Positions 9,973-10,062 of a stretch of 10,062 nucleotides of DNA are shown here, piece after piece (position 1 is the stretch's first letter; the number at the start of each line of letters is the position of its first letter). Under the pieces are notes generated by a model that searched no databases, was not told the DNA's origin, and saw only the letters and a list, made by a program, of their open reading frames with translations. The stretch covers positions 1-10,062 of the forward strand of contig JAHEOG010000029.1 in the NCBI GenBank assembly GCA_018609925.1, read 5' to 3'. This stretch comes from Gammaproteobacteria bacterium. Its GTDB lineage: Bacteria; Pseudomonadota; Gammaproteobacteria; Thiohalorhabdales; Thiohalorhabdaceae. Position numbers and translations under genes: made by a program.

Positions 9973-10062
9973 ATGACCTGTTCAGCCCAGTGGGATGCCT
10001 CGCCCGACAGCGTCGGAGTGGATGTGAGCAAGGCCGAGCTGATGATCGCCGAGCGCCGGGGC
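9973..10062 (+). CDS. IS110-family transposase (DEDD recombinase), N-terminal 30 residues only
   Basis: The ATG at 9973 opens a frame that runs to the window edge. AGGA (9960-9963) lies 9 bases before it. The peptide contains SVGVDVSKAELMIAERRG, and the GVDVSK motif with Asp17 is the first acidic residue of the RuvC-like DEDD domain that opens IS110/IS1111 transposases. The C-terminal domain with its catalytic serine is outside the window. With only 30 codons the exact subgroup is not certain, but the long upstream non-coding region favours the IS110 group over IS1111. Confidence 0.85.
   Translation, partial: MTCSAQWDASPDSVGVDVSKAELMIAERRG

Larger units (their letters stand above)
9722..10062 (+). 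mobile_element. Left end of an IS110-family insertion sequence, truncated by the window
   Basis: A plus-strand transposase start at 9973 is preceded by about 245 bp of hairpin-rich DNA without a gene. A long non-coding left end is the known arrangement of the IS110 group, where it encodes the bridge RNA. The left boundary is inferred from loss of repeat similarity around 9722 and could be off by 20 bases or more. IS110-type elements lack classical terminal inverted repeats and often target REP-like sequences, which fits the flanking repeats. The right end is outside the window, so completeness and activity are unknown. Confidence 0.55.

Noticed and set aside
9630..10031. Minus-strand open frame in the repeat/IS region, a possible ftsY fragment or small gene
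   Set aside because: The translation shows no SRP-receptor GTPase motif or other family signature, and it crosses a repeat copy and the antisense of the transposase start.

Overview
The window is high-GC bacterial chromosome, most probably from a gammaproteobacterium. Two gene blocks point that way. One is dciA - M23 peptidase - secA - argJ - mutT, and the other is ftsE-ftsX-rpoH. The RpoH protein also carries a clear sigma-32 RpoH box. I cannot name a genus from sequence alone.

Layout. Positions 1-345 hold the start of a minus-strand DUF721/DciA gene that runs off the left edge. A divergent spacer with a good sigma-70-like promoter (406-434) leads into a plus-strand run: a membrane-anchored coiled-coil M23/LytM peptidase, a structured 135-bp leader, secA, argJ (starting 2 bp after the secA stop) and mutT. 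On the minus strand, ftsE and ftsX overlap by 1 bp (TAATG). After a 174-bp spacer come rpoH and then a ThiE/TenI-like gene that starts inside the end of rpoH. mutT and the ThiE-like gene converge on an inverted-repeat element with an internal terminator-like hairpin. An eroded inverted repeat also lies between argJ and mutT.

Right end (9529-10062). No chromosomal gene is visible here. Two direct copies of a REP-like palindromic unit (105-bp period) abut the ftsE start and supply its Shine-Dalgarno-like G run. The second copy loses similarity near 9722. Just beyond come a -10-like TATAAA, about 200 bp of hairpin-rich non-coding DNA, and the first 30 codons of an IS110-family transposase with a GVDVSK motif. 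This is the layout expected for the left end of an IS110-group element inserted in a REP-like sequence, with a candidate bridge RNA upstream of the recombinase. ftsY, the usual upstream neighbour of ftsE, is absent from the window.

How the genes relate. SecA drives Sec export; the M23 protein and FtsEX act in cell-envelope and septal peptidoglycan remodelling; RpoH is the heat-shock sigma factor; DciA loads the replicative helicase; ArgJ makes ornithine and N-acetylglutamate; MutT cleans the nucleotide pool. These are ordinary housekeeping genes. The unusual content is the repeat/IS110 end and the small repeat elements around mutT.
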